NCBI GenBank assembly: GCA_964396415.1
Contig: CAYNFM010000002.1
Location: 33,480 to 97,479, forward strand
DNA: 64,000 nt
DNA from: UBA1306 sp964396415
GTDB taxonomy: Bacteria; Spirochaetota; Spirochaetia; Treponematales; Rectinemataceae
Direction of reading: 5' to 3'
The notes beneath the pieces are model-generated. The model saw only the letters and a list, made by a program, of their open reading frames with translations. It searched no databases and was not told the origin of the DNA. Of the stretch, positions 47,847 through 55,957 are shown piece by piece (the stretch's first letter is position 1; the number at the start of each line of letters is the position of its first letter). The translations under genes were made by a program, and so were the position numbers.

Positions 47847-50800
47847 TTACGCTATGGGCGTTTTGTAGGCGCGTTCGATCTCGTCCAAGCCTGCGTCCAG
47901 AATCATGACCCCGCCGAGCCGGACTCGCAACCTCGGCTCCGCGGTCGTTTCCCCGATGAGAGCGACGGGCAAACCCGCAATGCTTCGCTCGAAGCGTTCG
48001 CGATCCTCACGCCGGATCGAGACGAGGAATCGGCCCGTATCCTCCGCGAAAAGCAAGGCGGCCCTATCGGAATACCCAGTCTCGCGGCCGGAAGGTCGCA
48101 TTTCCCTTTGACGCGGCATCTCGTCGAGTTGCAGCTCAGCTCCCAGGCGGCCTCCAAGGCAGGATTCGGCCAGGGCGACCGCGAGGCCGCCATCCGAGAG
48201 ATCGTGACAGGAACGGAGGACGCGGCCGCTGATCGCATGCGCGATCGCGCGGTAGACGGGAAAGTGTTCATCCGGAGCGCAGACGGGGCAGGGTCCGAGG
48301 AGGCTGACCGGCGAAGGACTTCGGCCCCTCTGTGCGGCCAGCGCGCGCTCGAGCGTAGATGCGCCGAGAAGGCCGCTCGTCGCGCCGACGATGTATAAAA
48401 GCTCGCCGTTCGCGAGGAAGTCGGTGGAGCTCGCCTTGCGGACGTCGTCGATGATGCCGACCAAGGTGATGAGGAGGGTGGGTGCCACTGAGATGCGCCT
48501 CCCTCCGGCGAAGGCATCGTTCTTCATCGAGTCCTTGCCCGAGATCAGGGGGAGGCCGTAGGCGATACAAGCCTCCTTGAGCGCCTCGCAAGCCCGGACG
48601 AGCTGAGCGAGCTTATAGGCCCCGTCGGGATTGGAAGGCGACTCGACGGGATCGGGCCAGCAGAAGTTGTCCAGGGCCACCGCGCCCTCGGGATTTCCTC
48701 CGAGGGCGATATGGGCGCGATAGGCTTCGTCGACTGCCGCGAGCGCCATCGCGCGCGCGTCTCGTGATGACAGTCGCGGGCAGATGCCATGGGTCACGGT
48801 GAGACCGCGCCAGGAATCGTATAGCGGTTTGAGTACCCCGCCATCGCTCGGCGCATCGCGGCCGAGGCCCGTGAAAGGCTTCTCGATGGATATGCCCTTC
48901 ACTTCGTGGTCGTATTGCCTGACGAGGTCTTCTTTCGAGGCGACGTCGGGATCGGCCAGGACCGACAGGAGGGTGGGCGTCCAGTCGTCACGATCCTCGA
49001 GCGGAGAGGATGCGAATGAAGGAGGGATCCATCGCGCCGGCAGCCGCATCGTCGGGAGGCCGCGGTGCAGGAATTCCATGCCGACGAGGCAGACGGTCCT
49101 ACCGCGGTAAGTCGCCTCAACCTGGCCCGAAGCCGTGAACTCCCCGACGACGGTCGCTTCCACGCCACGTCTCGCCGCGAGCTTGAGGAGCCCCTCCAAG
49201 GACTCGGGCCTAACGGCGAGGCTCATCCTCTCCTGGCTCTCCGAGACGAGGATTTCCCAGGGAGACAGGCCGGGATACTTCAGGGGACATTTATCGAGGT
49301 CGATCCGCACTCCGCCCGACGACTCGGCCATCTCGCAGAGACTCGACGAGAGCCCGCCTGCCCCATTGTCGGTTATGCCCGAGTATAGTCCCGCGTCGCG
49401 GGCGTCAATGAGGAAGTCGCTCATCCGCTTTTGCGTTATCGGATCACCGATTTGCACCGCGGAGCTGGGACTGGCTTCGTCCATGGCGAGGCTTGAGAAG
49501 GTCGCGCCGTGAATGCCGTCCTTGCCTATCCGCCCGCCGACCATGACGGAGAGCATCCCCGGACGGATTGACTTCTCCCAGGATGGAGCCCCGCGCACTT
49601 CCATAGGCATGATGCCGCCCGTACCGCAGAACACGAGGGGCTTACCCAAGTAGCCTTCGTCGAATACGAAGGCGCCCGCGACTACCGGAATGCCCGACTG
49701 GTTGCCGCCGTCGACGATGCCTTTATGCACACCGGCTAGGAGCTCACGGGGAACTATGAGGCCCGCGGGGACTTCCTCGTCGGGGATCGAGGGAGGGGCG
49801 AAACAGAGGACGTCGGTATTAAAGAGGGGACCTGCGCCGATGCCAGTGCCCAAAATATCGCGATTGACTCCGACGATGCCCGTTATCGACCCGCCGTAAG
49901 GATCGAGGGCCGAAGGCGAGTTGTGCGTCTCGGCCTTCACGCAGACGGCATGCTCCGCGTCGAACTTGAAGACGCCCGCGTTGTCGGTGAACACGGATAG
50001 AAGATCGGGTCTTAAGGGCGCGAGTTCCTCTGTGGTCGAGCGGATGAAGGTCTTGAACAGAGAATCTATTTCGCGAGGGGATTCGCCGGCTTCCGAGTAT
50101 TCTATCTCGGCATTGAAAATCTTGTGCTTGCAATGCTCGCTCCAGGTCTGTGCGATCATTTCGATTTCGACGTCCGTTACCTCTGTAGTCAGTCCGGAGG
50201 CGGCGCGGAGGGCTTTTATCGCTGGAGCGGCGAAGTAGGCTTTTATGGCCTTCATTTCGGCCAGGCTCAGCGCGAGAAGCCGCTTCGAAGAAAAGGCTTC
50301 GAGGCCCTCGTCGTCCAGCGCGCCGAGATCGAAGCGCTTAGGCTCCGGGTCGTCCGCGAGCGATACGGCGGGATAAGGATCGGGCAGGCGGGCCCCGTCT
50401 TCCCATTCCCCCCTCGAAATGAAGATCGCCGATTGCACGAGAGGGTTCCAAAGTACCGAAAACGCGCGTTGCACGACCTCGAGGGAAGATTGCCGGGCCG
50501 TCACTACGTAAAGACAGGCAGTCTGAACGAGATGGTCCCCTCCCGACCTTTCGCATCCGGCAATAGCGATGGCCTCGCTCGCCGTGAATGCGAGAGTGTC
50601 GGTGACGCCTGGACGATAGGCTATCTCGACGAGCCAGTCCCATCCGCCCATGGAAGGCAGGGCTGGCAGAGGAGATACAGTTACGAATTGAGTGACTTGA
50701 TCGCAAAAGAGCTCTTCCGCAGTCGCCCGAGGCAGGGGAAAGTCGACCAGGATTACGTCGGCGACAATGACCGATACGCTCCTGCCAAGGAAGCGCTCGA

Positions 50801-50867
50801 GGCGTTTTGACGGCACCGCGCCTCTCCCGTCGAGGCCGGGTCGGGAATAGCAGGTCTCGATGCGCAT
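47847..50867 (-). CDS. purL: Phosphoribosylformylglycinamidine synthase PurL with fused PurS-like N-terminus
   Basis: Converts FGAR to FGAM in purine synthesis. At 1006 aa it is longer than stand-alone PurL (about 740) and lacks the PurQ domain of the 1,300-aa form. The first 170 or so residues carry PurS-like material. The catalytic part begins near MIAQTWSEHCKHKIFN (about residue 240) and includes KAETHNSPSALDPYGGS and NGAGGLSSSLCEMAE. Its ATG lies 5 nt after a TAGAGT box of a TTGACT-N17 promoter, with no ribosome site. Confidence 0.95.
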   Translation of the reverse strand: MRIETCYSRPGLDGRGAVPSKRLERFLGRSVSVIVADVILVDFPLPRATAEELFCDQVTQFVTVSPLPALPSMGGWDWLVEIAYRPGVTDTLAFTASEAIAIAGCERSGGDHLVQTACLYVVTARQSSLEVVQRAFSVLWNPLVQSAIFISRGEWEDGARLPDPYPAVSLADDPEPKRFDLGALDDEGLEAFSSKRLLALSLAEMKAIKAYFAAPAIKALRAASGLTTEVTDVEIEMIAQTWSEHCKHKIFNAEIEYSEAGESPREIDSLFKTFIRSTTEELAPLRPDLLSVFTDNAGVFKFDAEHAVCVKAETHNSPSALDPYGGSITGIVGVNRDILGTGIGAGPLFNTDVLCFAPPSIPDEEVPAGLIVPRELLAGVHKGIVDGGNQSGIPVVAGAFVFDEGYLGKPLVFCGTGGIMPMEVRGAPSWEKSIRPGMLSVMVGGRIGKDGIHGATFSSLAMDEASPSSAVQIGDPITQKRMSDFLIDARDAGLYSGITDNGAGGLSSSLCEMAESSGGVRIDLDKCPLKYPGLSPWEILVSESQERMSLAVRPESLEGLLKLAARRGVEATVVGEFTASGQVEATYRGRTVCLVGMEFLHRGLPTMRLPARWIPPSFASSPLEDRDDWTPTLLSVLADPDVASKEDLVRQYDHEVKGISIEKPFTGLGRDAPSDGGVLKPLYDSWRGLTVTHGICPRLSSRDARAMALAAVDEAYRAHIALGGNPEGAVALDNFCWPDPVESPSNPDGAYKLAQLVRACEALKEACIAYGLPLISGKDSMKNDAFAGGRRISVAPTLLITLVGIIDDVRKASSTDFLANGELLYIVGATSGLLGASTLERALAAQRGRSPSPVSLLGPCPVCAPDEHFPVYRAIAHAISGRVLRSCHDLSDGGLAVALAESCLGGRLGAELQLDEMPRQREMRPSGRETGYSDRAALLFAEDTGRFLVSIRREDRERFERSIAGLPVALIGETTAEPRLRVRLGGVMILDAGLDEIERAYKTPIA

Positions 50868-50872
50868 GGAGC

Positions 50873-50901
50873 ACTCTACAGAAAGCCTCGTGGCCAGTCA
50901 A
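50873..50901 (-). promoter_or_regulatory. Promoter abutting the purL start codon (leaderless candidate)
   Basis: TTGACT (50901-50896), 17-bp spacer, TAGAGT (50878-50873). ATG 50867 begins 5 nt after the -10 box. The predicted transcription start coincides with the start codon, and there is no room for a Shine-Dalgarno. Confidence 0.6.
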
Positions 50902-50931
50902 TACTTGTGTGGACTCGCCGGTCATGATCCG

Positions 50932-52764
50932 CTAATAGAGCAGCTTGATATCCTCCTGGTCTTTTTTATGCTTCATTTTTATATAGAGCGAGCCCATTTC
51001 TTTTTTATAGAGATATCCCGAGGCATCGTAGCTTTCGAACTCGTTGTCCGGGCTGTAATCGATGTCGTAAAGCTGGATATCGGTAAAAGGCTTGACCCCA
51101 TAGAAGGTCAAATAGTGCGAACGGCCGGCGGGGAAGGCAGCAGTGAACACGTAACGCGCCGAGTTCGCCTGGACAACGAGCGAGGGAGAGCAAGTCCAGG
51201 CCCAGAAGCCTGGCATTATATCGCGATAGAAAGAGACTTCATGCGGGTAATACGGGTTGTCGGCGACGAGAGAGTAGAGCTCTTCGGGTGCAATGGCTCC
51301 TATTCGCTGCTCGATCGTAGCGCCGCGGACTACGACACGCGCCGGCGCGAAGCCTTGCGCATCAGAAAGCCCCCAAACACCCTCGACGAGTCCCTGGCCT
51401 ACGCCAACTATGGCAGGCTTGGCTTTAGCAGTCCCGTAGGCTACCAGTAAGCGGCCCGCGAGTAGGCAGGTCCTTATATCGCTGGAGCCATCCGCCTCGG
51501 TGACCAAGACAAATCCATTCGGGGCCGCACGCGCTGCGGCAACGATAGACTCGGCTGCAGCGGAGGCAGCGCGGCAAGGATTGTCTTCATCCTTAAGCCC
51601 AAGCAGCGATTTCCCATCTAGGGCACAACCAAGATAGCCTACCGCCTGCCCGATCGTTAGCTTGGAAGGGTCTACCCCCGCGAAATACTTGAAAGCGCCC
51701 TGAGCGAGCGAAGCCGGTCCCCGATCAAGGAGGAAACTCAAGAGCCCGTCTTTCTCAAAGATCGACGGCGAATTATCTGCGACCAATTGGGCAAGACGCT
51801 TCGATTCGGCGAGATCGGCGACCTGCAAGGCGCTCATCTTACGCACAAGATCTCCAAGGTAGGGTGCGGATAGGTAGCTTAAATCGTCTCTCCACTTGTC
51901 TTTCGCGCCCCGCACGCGTGAGAGGGAATCCTGAAACGTGCCTCGCGCGAGGGACTCGGCGAGATATGCTGTAAGAGCCTTTTCGGAAAAACCAGGAAGG
52001 CCGTCGAGACCTTTCCAGGTTATCTTGTCGGGGTCGAAGCGCGTCGAGGATAAGCCGGACCAGACCTCGTCCCTCCACGCCGCGATTTCGGCCTTGAAAG
52101 CCTCGGCCTCCTTCGGAGCCTGGGCGACTAGCCTTTCGGGCGCAGCCGCCTCGTCCTGTTTGGGCGGGGAGGACGAAATCCTCTGGAGGGCCAAGCCGGT
52201 ATCCCCCGGTCGCAAAGAAATAAATCCGGCAGCTTCGTCAAGACTGCTTTCGGACAGGCTGACCTCGTATGACGAGTCTTTCATTTCGATACGACGCTGG
52301 CCGTTCTCCTCCAGGAAACGGGTTGAGGAAGCAGGAGCGAGCCGCACCCGAACCTCGGCAATGCCGTCTGGGGCTGAGACGCTTATACCGAAGCGATCGG
52401 GCGGACCTTTGTCTACCACAGCCCTGAGTTCGACTCCGGAAGAAAATTGGATACTTATGCCATTGGGAATCTTGCCTATCGACGCCAGCGCAAGGGTAGT
52501 TGTGGCGCCGCCCGTATCGACGCTCTCCGCAACGGATTTCGGCGAGATCAAGAATGCGAGGCCCGAAAAGGAGAGCCGAAGAGAAACGGGAGTCGTACCC
52601 GCTTTCCCATGGACGGCTCTCGGGTAGGAGGCGCTGACAGCGAGAGGACCTATTTTTTCGGATATGCCCGGACCCTTCGAGAATTGCACGAGGACAATTA
52701 GCACGAATAGGCAGCAATAGAGAAAAACAAGGCCGAGGGCCCGCCTGAAGGCTCCGTTTTGCAT
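50932..52764 (-). CDS. Large uncharacterized membrane-anchored exported protein
   Basis: A 610-aa protein. One N-terminal hydrophobic helix (about residues 9-27) acts as signal or anchor. Residues 40-170 look like a beta-rich domain. Residues 190-370 are helical, and the C-terminal third (about 390-610) is rich in aromatics with DIQLYDIDYSPDNEFESYDA near the end. I do not recognise the family. It is divergent from a TPR lipoprotein gene with overlapping promoters, so the two may act together in the envelope. Confidence 0.75.
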   Translation of the reverse strand: MQNGAFRRALGLVFLYCCLFVLIVLVQFSKGPGISEKIGPLAVSASYPRAVHGKAGTTPVSLRLSFSGLAFLISPKSVAESVDTGGATTTLALASIGKIPNGISIQFSSGVELRAVVDKGPPDRFGISVSAPDGIAEVRVRLAPASSTRFLEENGQRRIEMKDSSYEVSLSESSLDEAAGFISLRPGDTGLALQRISSSPPKQDEAAAPERLVAQAPKEAEAFKAEIAAWRDEVWSGLSSTRFDPDKITWKGLDGLPGFSEKALTAYLAESLARGTFQDSLSRVRGAKDKWRDDLSYLSAPYLGDLVRKMSALQVADLAESKRLAQLVADNSPSIFEKDGLLSFLLDRGPASLAQGAFKYFAGVDPSKLTIGQAVGYLGCALDGKSLLGLKDEDNPCRAASAAAESIVAAARAAPNGFVLVTEADGSSDIRTCLLAGRLLVAYGTAKAKPAIVGVGQGLVEGVWGLSDAQGFAPARVVVRGATIEQRIGAIAPEELYSLVADNPYYPHEVSFYRDIMPGFWAWTCSPSLVVQANSARYVFTAAFPAGRSHYLTFYGVKPFTDIQLYDIDYSPDNEFESYDASGYLYKKEMGSLYIKMKHKKDQEDIKLLY

Positions 52765-52775
52765 TGCGGATATGG

Positions 52776-52804
52776 ACTATAGCTGGTAACAGGGCCTTGT
52801 GCAA
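52776..52804 (-). promoter_or_regulatory. Promoter of the uncharacterized 610-aa protein gene
   Basis: TTGCAC (52804-52799), 17-bp spacer, TATAGT (52781-52776). ATG 52764 is 11 nt downstream of the -10 box with no Shine-Dalgarno, so the leader would be only a few nucleotides. Confidence 0.5.
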
Positions 52805-52815
52805 CCTTGTATAAT
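52786..52815 (+). promoter_or_regulatory. Promoter of the TPR lipoprotein gene
   Basis: GTAACA (52786-52791), 18-bp spacer, perfect TATAAT (52810-52815). It overlaps the divergent promoter on the other strand, so the two cannot be occupied at the same time. Confidence 0.5.
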
Positions 52816-52877
52816 GGATACCGCGCAGGATAGTATCGAGCGCCTTGTCAGGAAGCGGAATCGGGGAGCGGAATAGA

Positions 52878-54368
52878 ATGGAGTTCGAGCACCGGAGACG
52901 TGACGGATCGTCAAGATCGGATTTTTCGCGAATACTTCTGCGACTGGCGACCGTTGCGGCCGTAATGGCCGCCGTCCTTGCGCTTTCGCTTCTTGCCGCA
53001 TGCGCCGGAACGCCAAAGCCCGCGACGACGGCGGCTTCGGTCAAACGCCCTGCGAACGAACCGGGTCGCGAACAAAAGCGCATCCAGGGCGTCGAAGCGG
53101 CGGCAGCGCTTTTGAACAAGGGCGATGCCTCGGCGGCAGCCGACGAACTAGGCGCTATGGCTGCGGCCTCCCCGAAGGATAGCGATCTCAAGCTTGCCCA
53201 GGCCGCGGCTCTCGTATCGGCCGGGAAGCTGGATCAGGCCAAGACATGCGTCGACTCCATCCTCGCGGTTGAACCCGCCAACCCCCGCGCCCTCACGATG
53301 GGTGCCGAACTCGCGCGATTCGGGGATGACGACAAAGCCAGACGTTCCTACTTGGATCGAGCCCTCGCTGCCGCACCGGCCGATGCGGACGTACTCAGCG
53401 CCTGGGGGGATTATTACCTGGAGGGGCAATCCTGGGCTCGGGCCGACGATTCCTTCCGGCGCGCCCTCGTAGCCGATCCGAAGAACGTCGATGCGATGCT
53501 CGGGCTCGGACGTGCGCTTTACCGCGAGGCCAGGTATCCGGAGTCGGAAGCCGAACTCTCCGCGGCCATCGCGCTGGAACCAGCCTCCCCTCTCGCCTAC
53601 TCGGACAGGAGCCGCGCGAGGTATGAGCAGGGGAAATACAAGGAAGCCGAGGAAGACCTCGATGCCGCCGTATCCATGGCCCCGGACCAATCTTGGCTCT
53701 ATCTCGATCGGGGGCGATTCCGCTTGGACAAAGGCGATAAAGCAGGCGCCAAGACCGACTTCGACAAGGCCATAACCCTCGATCCAGGATACTTCCTTTC
53801 ATATGTATACCGGGGCGGTATTCTCGAGGAGACAGGAAACGATACCGCGGCGCTCGACGATTACCGCAAGGTTACCGAGCTCTACCCCGATTATTGGTAC
53901 GCCTTCGAATCCGCGGGAGCCGCGGCCTTTCGCCTAGGGCTTTGGACGGAGTCCGCCATCGATTTCAAGCGCGCCTACGCCTCATCCTCCGCACGCTACG
54001 AATACGCAATCGCCTCCGCTCTCGCGCTGTGGCGCTCCGGCCGGCCCAAGGATGCGTCGGTATTCGCGGGTTCCATCGCTCCAGGGATCGACCGAGATAA
54101 GAACGGCATCTACTGGGCGATGCTCCGCCTGTTGCAGGATCAGAACGACGCTACGGCGGAGCTCGAACTCGCAATCCAGGCCGAAAAGAAGCTCGATCTC
54201 AAATCCGCGATGCTTTTCTATCTTTCCGAGTATTGGATATGCCGGGGCAAAGTCGATCTTGCGTCCAAATACCTCGCACTCGTACAGGATATGAAGCGGG
54301 AAGGCACGCTCGAGTATCGGCTTCTCCTCGCTGAGCGGAAGCGACTCGATGCAGGGATGAATGGCTGA
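52878..54368 (+). CDS. TPR-repeat lipoprotein
   Basis: A 496-aa protein. After a basic N-terminus, a hydrophobic segment ends in the lipobox LLAAC (about residue 41), predicting a lipid-anchored envelope protein. At least nine tetratricopeptide repeats follow, for example NVDAMLGLGRALYREARYPE and PLAYSDRSRARYEQGKYKEA. It probably scaffolds protein contacts. ATG 52878 is preferred to an in-frame TTG at 52845. Its end overlaps the DHH gene by 8 bp. Confidence 0.88.
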   Translation: MEFEHRRRDGSSRSDFSRILLRLATVAAVMAAVLALSLLAACAGTPKPATTAASVKRPANEPGREQKRIQGVEAAAALLNKGDASAAADELGAMAAASPKDSDLKLAQAAALVSAGKLDQAKTCVDSILAVEPANPRALTMGAELARFGDDDKARRSYLDRALAAAPADADVLSAWGDYYLEGQSWARADDSFRRALVADPKNVDAMLGLGRALYREARYPESEAELSAAIALEPASPLAYSDRSRARYEQGKYKEAEEDLDAAVSMAPDQSWLYLDRGRFRLDKGDKAGAKTDFDKAITLDPGYFLSYVYRGGILEETGNDTAALDDYRKVTELYPDYWYAFESAGAAAFRLGLWTESAIDFKRAYASSSARYEYAIASALALWRSGRPKDASVFAGSIAPGIDRDKNGIYWAMLRLLQDQNDATAELELAIQAEKKLDLKSAMLFYLSEYWICRGKVDLASKYLALVQDMKREGTLEYRLLLAERKRLDAGMNG

Positions 54369-55326
54369 GCTCCTTTCCCGTTTGACCTCCTGTCTCGCGG
54401 CATATCGCCCGGTAGCCGTGCAGACGCACGACTACCCGGATATCGACGCCGTCGCCTCCGCGTGGGGCCTGGCATCCCTCCTGTGCCGACGAGGCTTTTC
54501 CGTCGCTTGCTGTTACCGCGGCGAGCTTCGGAGCCGAAGTCTTCGAATTCTAGTCGATGAGCTCGGCATCCCTCTGGACCAAGCCCGCGAGGATGAACCG
54601 AAACGACAGCTAATCGTCGTCGACGGCTCACCCGGCAACGGCAACGTAAGTCTCGTAGCGGGGGAGCTCGTCGCGGTATTGGATCATCATTGCGAATCCG
54701 GGGAGGCGATCGCCCCCTTCCTCGACCTCCGTCCCGACCTGGCCGCATGCTCGACAATGATATACGGCTACTGGAAAGAAGCGGGCATGGAGCCTCCGAG
54801 CGATATCGCTACCGCCCTTCTCGCGGGCATACAATCCGACACCGACTTCCTGAGCCGCAGTTGTTCCGACGAAGACTTCGCCGCCTATGCCTCCCTCTAC
54901 AGGGCGGGCGATTGGCAGCTTGCGAGCCGAGTCGTGCGCACTGTCCTCGATATCGGCGAACTCGGCCTTATAGTCGCGGCGCTCGGCGAAGCCCGCGTCC
55001 AGGACGGTATCCTCTTCGCCTTCGTGCGTGGACCTTGCGGGCAGGAGGCTCTGGCCGTGTTGGCGGAATTCGCTCTCAGGGCCGAAGAGCTATCCGCCGC
55101 TGCCGTTGCCGTCGAGGACGAGGTCGGAATCCACTTCTCCGTTCGCTCGAAGAGCCCGATCGTTTCGGCCTTCTGCCTCGTTCGCTCCGCCCTGGAAGGG
55201 ATAGGTTCGAGCGGCGGCCACTCCCACTCGGCCGGGGGGGTGGTGCCTAAAGACATGAATCCCGGCGAGGACGCATTGCGTGATAGGTTCTTCAAAGCGG
55301 CAGCCGACGCTGCCGGTCGCCGATAG
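54361..55326 (+). CDS. DHH/DHHA1 phosphoesterase (NrnA-like)
   Basis: A 321-aa protein with metal motifs HDYPDIDAVASA (about residue 23), VVDGS and the DHH triad in VLDHHCESGE (about residue 102). AGIQSDTDFLS follows, then a C-terminal DHHA1 domain with GGHSHSAGG (about residue 279). Relatives degrade short oligoribonucleotides, pAp or cyclic dinucleotide products such as pGpG. A c-di-GMP link is possible here but not shown. It is coupled to the TPR gene by an 8-bp overlap. Confidence 0.88.
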   Translation: MAELLSRLTSCLAAYRPVAVQTHDYPDIDAVASAWGLASLLCRRGFSVACCYRGELRSRSLRILVDELGIPLDQAREDEPKRQLIVVDGSPGNGNVSLVAGELVAVLDHHCESGEAIAPFLDLRPDLAACSTMIYGYWKEAGMEPPSDIATALLAGIQSDTDFLSRSCSDEDFAAYASLYRAGDWQLASRVVRTVLDIGELGLIVAALGEARVQDGILFAFVRGPCGQEALAVLAEFALRAEELSAAAVAVEDEVGIHFSVRSKSPIVSAFCLVRSALEGIGSSGGHSHSAGGVVPKDMNPGEDALRDRFFKAAADAAGRR

Positions 55327-55347
55327 GGGGAGCCAAACGCGGGAAGA

Positions 55348-55367
55348 GCGACTATAATTTTGGTCGC
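55348..55367 (+). promoter_or_regulatory. TATAAT box framed by an inverted repeat, upstream of the SEC-C protein gene
   Basis: GCGAC (55348-55352) and GTCGC (55363-55367) flank a perfect TATAAT (55353-55358). The -35 region is poor. A repeat over the -10 box could be an operator or chance. Confidence 0.35.
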
Positions 55368-55420
55368 ATACAACAAGAAGCGCTTCGAGAGCGCTCGAAA
55401 GCTACAAGAGGACAAGAGCA

Positions 55421-55918
55421 ATGGATAACTGTCCCTGCGGATCCGGACTTCCCTACGACGACTGCTGCGGCCCCTACATCACGGGAAAGGCCAAGCCCTC
55501 GACGGCCGAGGCCCTCATGCGCAGCCGCTACACAGCCTATGCGACCAAGGCCGTCGACTACATCATCGATACATGCCTCCGCGACGACGAGCACGGCATC
55601 GATGTCGAGGCTACGCGGCGATGGAGCGAGAAATCCACTTGGCTCGGTCTCAGGATACTGAAGATCGAGAAGGGCGATCCCACGGACCAGGAAGGCATGG
55701 TCGAATTCAAGGCGACGTACGTCCAGGGCGGCCTGCGCGAGGAACATCACGAAAAAGCCTCGTTCGTCAAGCAAGAGGGTGCCTGGCTTTTCGCCGACGG
55801 AGAGCTCTTCCCTGAAACCGTCGTGCGCGAAGGCCCCAAGATCGGCCGCAACGATCCTTGCCCCTGCGGCTCGGGTAGGAAATACAAGAAGTGCCACGGC
55901 GCCTTCGACCATTCATGA
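55421..55918 (+). CDS. YchJ-like SEC-C metal-binding protein
   Basis: A 165-aa UPF0225/YchJ-type protein. It has one SEC-C Cys motif at the N-terminus (CPCGSGLPYDDCC) and one at the C-terminus (CPCGSGRKYKKCH, in which the last Cys is His). The NTF2-like middle contains SRYTAYATKAVDYI. SEC-C motifs bind zinc and, in SecA, contact SecB and ribosomes; the role of YchJ is not established. AGAGGACA precedes ATG 55421. Confidence 0.9.
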   Translation: MDNCPCGSGLPYDDCCGPYITGKAKPSTAEALMRSRYTAYATKAVDYIIDTCLRDDEHGIDVEATRRWSEKSTWLGLRILKIEKGDPTDQEGMVEFKATYVQGGLREEHHEKASFVKQEGAWLFADGELFPETVVREGPKIGRNDPCPCGSGRKYKKCHGAFDHS

Positions 55919-55957
55919 TCGCTCCGGGGGTGTGACGATTCGGCGATTCTCAATCCC

